Source: a bacterium TMED6
GTDB lineage: Bacteria > Fidelibacterota > Marinisomatia > SCGC-AAA003-L08 > D37C17
Reading direction: 5' to 3'
DNA: 6,715 nucleotides
Assembly: GCA_002167465.1 (NCBI GenBank)
Contig: NHBL01000044.1
Location: forward strand, 15,163 to 21,877
Position 1 is the stretch's first letter, and each line of letters begins with the position of its first letter. Of this stretch, positions 4,950 to 6,715 are shown one piece after another. The translations under genes and the position numbers were made by a program. Under the pieces are notes generated by a model that was not told where the DNA came from, ran no database searches, and saw only the letters and a program-made list of their open reading frames with translations.

Positions 4950-6715
4950 ATGATTATCAGATTAATTTCATTTTTTTTAAATATATCTCTATGTTTTTCG
5001 TATACAATTAATTACGAATTAGATAATAATACATTTGATTTTGTGAACAACAATTTCTATGTAAAAAATTCTAATGGTACTATATCAATGAATCAATCAA
5101 CATACGATATTTATAGATTAGAATTTATTATTTCTGATCCTAAAAAAATAAATTATGAAATAAAGCATATTAAGTGGAAAAAAGTAGATAATATTATTTT
5201 TAATTCAGAAGATAATAATTTAGTTACTATAGGCAATACATTTATTTATAGAGGATGTTCATCTAGTTATGTAGATATTTTTCCATATAAAATAATTGAT
5301 AATAATTTTTTTTATTTAGAGTCTATTATTCTTGAATTTACAATAGATGATGATACAATTAATAATGAATGCCAGCCATCTGAAGATATAATTAATAAAA
5401 GTTTTTTTTCAAATAATTTTAATTATTTAAATAAAATTAATGAAGTTGATTACATAATCATTACTAATAGTGATTTATTAGAAGCAGCTGAAAATTTAAA
5501 AGATATACATAATGATTTAAATGTTAATATAATTTCAGTTAGTTCAATTTATAGCTTGTACTCAGAGTTAGATTTTGAGTATGCAATAAGAGAATTTATA
5601 ATAAATGAAATAAATAACACACCTAGCCTTAATTATCTTTTGATATTAGGAGATGAGACTGTTGTTCCGCCTATTTACAATGGTAACGTCCCTTCTGATG
5701 ATTATTACAGCTCTGTAAACTTATTTTCTGCAAACCCTCAATTATCTACAGGAAGAATACCTGTTACAAATATTTCTGATGCAATTTCAGTAATTCAAAA
5801 TATAGATGACTATATAGATAATTTATATTTTCCATTAGATAATGATAATTTATGGAGAATGAGAGTAAATTTAATTAGTGATGATGAAAATAATCCAAAT
5901 CCCAATAAATATCCAGAGTTAAGTCATACAGAAAATTCACATATTATTTATGAGCAAATTAAAGAAAATTTAATTCCTTATACTTTTTATGGTATCGATT
6001 ATGAGCCAATTCAAAATTCTGATGGATTACTACATACTGAATTAACATCTGATTTAATAGAAAATATTAATAGTGGTGTAGCTTTAATAAATTATATTGG
6101 TCATGGTGATTATAATACTTTAGCTGATGAAAGAATATTAGAATTAGATAGGGATATTAATTTATTTAATATAGATAATTATAAATTACCAATTTGGGTT
6201 GTTGGTACGTGTTCTTTTGGAGAATATGATGGTAAAGATTCAATGGCTGAAGCTTTACTTTTAAATGAAAAAAGCTCAATTGCAGTTATTTCTACATCAA
6301 GAGGAATAGGAGAAACTTCAAATATTAATTATTTAACTAAATTTTTTAATAAAATAAATCAATACGTTGAGGTATACGATGATGAAAGTAGATTAGGAGA
6401 TATTTATAGAAATGCAAAAAATAATTCTAGTTCAGAGCATCTTTTTCATTTATTTGGTGACCCTGCATTACCTTTACCATTCCCTAAGTTTAATAATATT
6501 ATAGATAATCAAATTCCTGAAAATTTATTTATTGGAGCCAATGTTTCTTTAGATGTAGGTCCATATAATGGAAGTATAAATATATTAGGCAATGAAAAAA
6601 ATGTAATTAGAATTTATGAAGAAGGTGATTCTGTTAATTACAAAAACAAAGGTCAAAGTATATACAGAGGAGACTTTTATCAAAATGTTTGTTTTATAAC
6701 TCCTATTGATGCATC
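4950..6715 (+). CDS. porU: PorU-like C25 cysteine peptidase (T9SS sortase), 3'-truncated
   Basis: 588 residues are visible before the window ends, with no stop in frame. A short signal peptide is likely: Arg4, then a hydrophobic stretch to about residue 17 (LISFFLNISLCFS), pointing to export. After a weakly conserved, Asn/Asp-rich N-terminal domain come the C25 (gingipain-family) landmarks: LLILGDE (230-236), SDDYY (249-253), GRIP (268-271), WRMRVNLISDDE (302-313), INYIGHGDYN with catalytic His385, VVGTCSFGEYDG with catalytic Cys421, and FHLFGDPALPLPFP (500-513). The following segment, up to an IYRGDF and FITPID pattern, resembles the beta-rich domain after the peptidase in PorU. In P. gingivalis, PorU is an outer-surface sortase that removes the C-terminal sorting domain of T9SS cargo and links cargo to A-LPS. 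Here the nucleophile is much nearer the N terminus (421 versus Cys690 in P. gingivalis), so a shorter PorU or another secreted C25 protease is possible. The C25 family is certain; PorU identity is likely. Confidence 0.8.
   Translation, partial: MIIRLISFFLNISLCFSYTINYELDNNTFDFVNNNFYVKNSNGTISMNQSTYDIYRLEFIISDPKKINYEIKHIKWKKVDNIIFNSEDNNLVTIGNTFIYRGCSSSYVDIFPYKIIDNNFFYLESIILEFTIDDDTINNECQPSEDIINKSFFSNNFNYLNKINEVDYIIITNSDLLEAAENLKDIHNDLNVNIISVSSIYSLYSELDFEYAIREFIINEINNTPSLNYLLILGDETVVPPIYNGNVPSDDYYSSVNLFSANPQLSTGRIPVTNISDAISVIQNIDDYIDNLYFPLDNDNLWRMRVNLISDDENNPNPNKYPELSHTENSHIIYEQIKENLIPYTFYGIDYEPIQNSDGLLHTELTSDLIENINSGVALINYIGHGDYNTLADERILELDRDINLFNIDNYKLPIWVVGTCSFGEYDGKDSMAEALLLNEKSSIAVISTSRGIGETSNINYLTKFFNKINQYVEVYDDESRLGDIYRNAKNNSSSEHLFHLFGDPALPLPFPKFNNIIDNQIPENLFIGANVSLDVGPYNGSINILGNEKNVIRIYEEGDSVNYKNKGQSIYRGDFYQNVCFITPIDA

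Noticed and set aside
4950..5003. Lipoprotein signal on the PorU-like protein because of a Cys in the ISLC segment
   Set aside because: Leu directly before the Cys does not fit a lipobox (Gly, Ala or Ser is expected); ordinary signal peptidase cleavage after CFS is more likely.

Overview
The window is very AT-rich (by eye about a quarter G+C), tightly packed, and fully bacterial in style. The right-hand gene encodes a gingipain-type (C25) cysteine peptidase that looks like PorU, the sortase of the type IX secretion system (T9SS). That system is confined largely to Bacteroidota and related FCB phyla. With the extreme AT bias and very short intergenic spaces, this suggests a streamlined, probably aquatic member of the FCB group, either Bacteroidota or a Marinimicrobia (SAR406)-like lineage. 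The phylum is an inference; there is no rRNA or other decisive marker here.

Left part (1-3426, + strand): four genes for cell-surface glycan assembly, packed like an operon. They are the 3' part of a membrane-anchored GT2 polyprenyl-phosphate sugar transferase, a GT4 glycosyltransferase, a GT2 rhamnosyltransferase-like enzyme, and a PAPS-dependent sulfotransferase. Gaps are 2 and 3 bases, with one 11-base overlap. The likely scheme is that the first enzyme charges a lipid carrier or acts at the membrane, the GT4 and second GT2 extend the oligosaccharide, and the sulfotransferase decorates it. The product would be a sulfated exopolysaccharide, O-antigen or glycan. The cluster very probably continues upstream of the window.

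Middle (3429-4781): endonuclease III (nth) follows the sulfotransferase after 2 bases on the same strand, so it is probably co-transcribed with the glycan genes. It meets, tail to tail with only 3 bases between, a classical short-chain dehydrogenase/reductase on the minus strand.

Right part (4782-6715): a 168-base divergent intergenic region holds a good -10 hexamer, a ten-T tract and a Shine-Dalgarno-like site. It leads into the PorU-like gene, which runs off the right edge with 588 residues visible. In Porphyromonas gingivalis, PorU cleaves the C-terminal sorting domain of T9SS cargo and attaches the cargo to surface polysaccharide (A-LPS). A PorU-like gene close to a glycan cluster is therefore suggestive, but the two are separated by an unrelated gene on the opposite strand.

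I found no RNA genes, CRISPR arrays, insertion sequences or long repeats. No unmistakably novel system is visible. The most unusual details are a seven-C tract at the start of the GT4 gene, the non-canonical cysteine cluster in endonuclease III, and the ten-T tract at the predicted porU transcription start.
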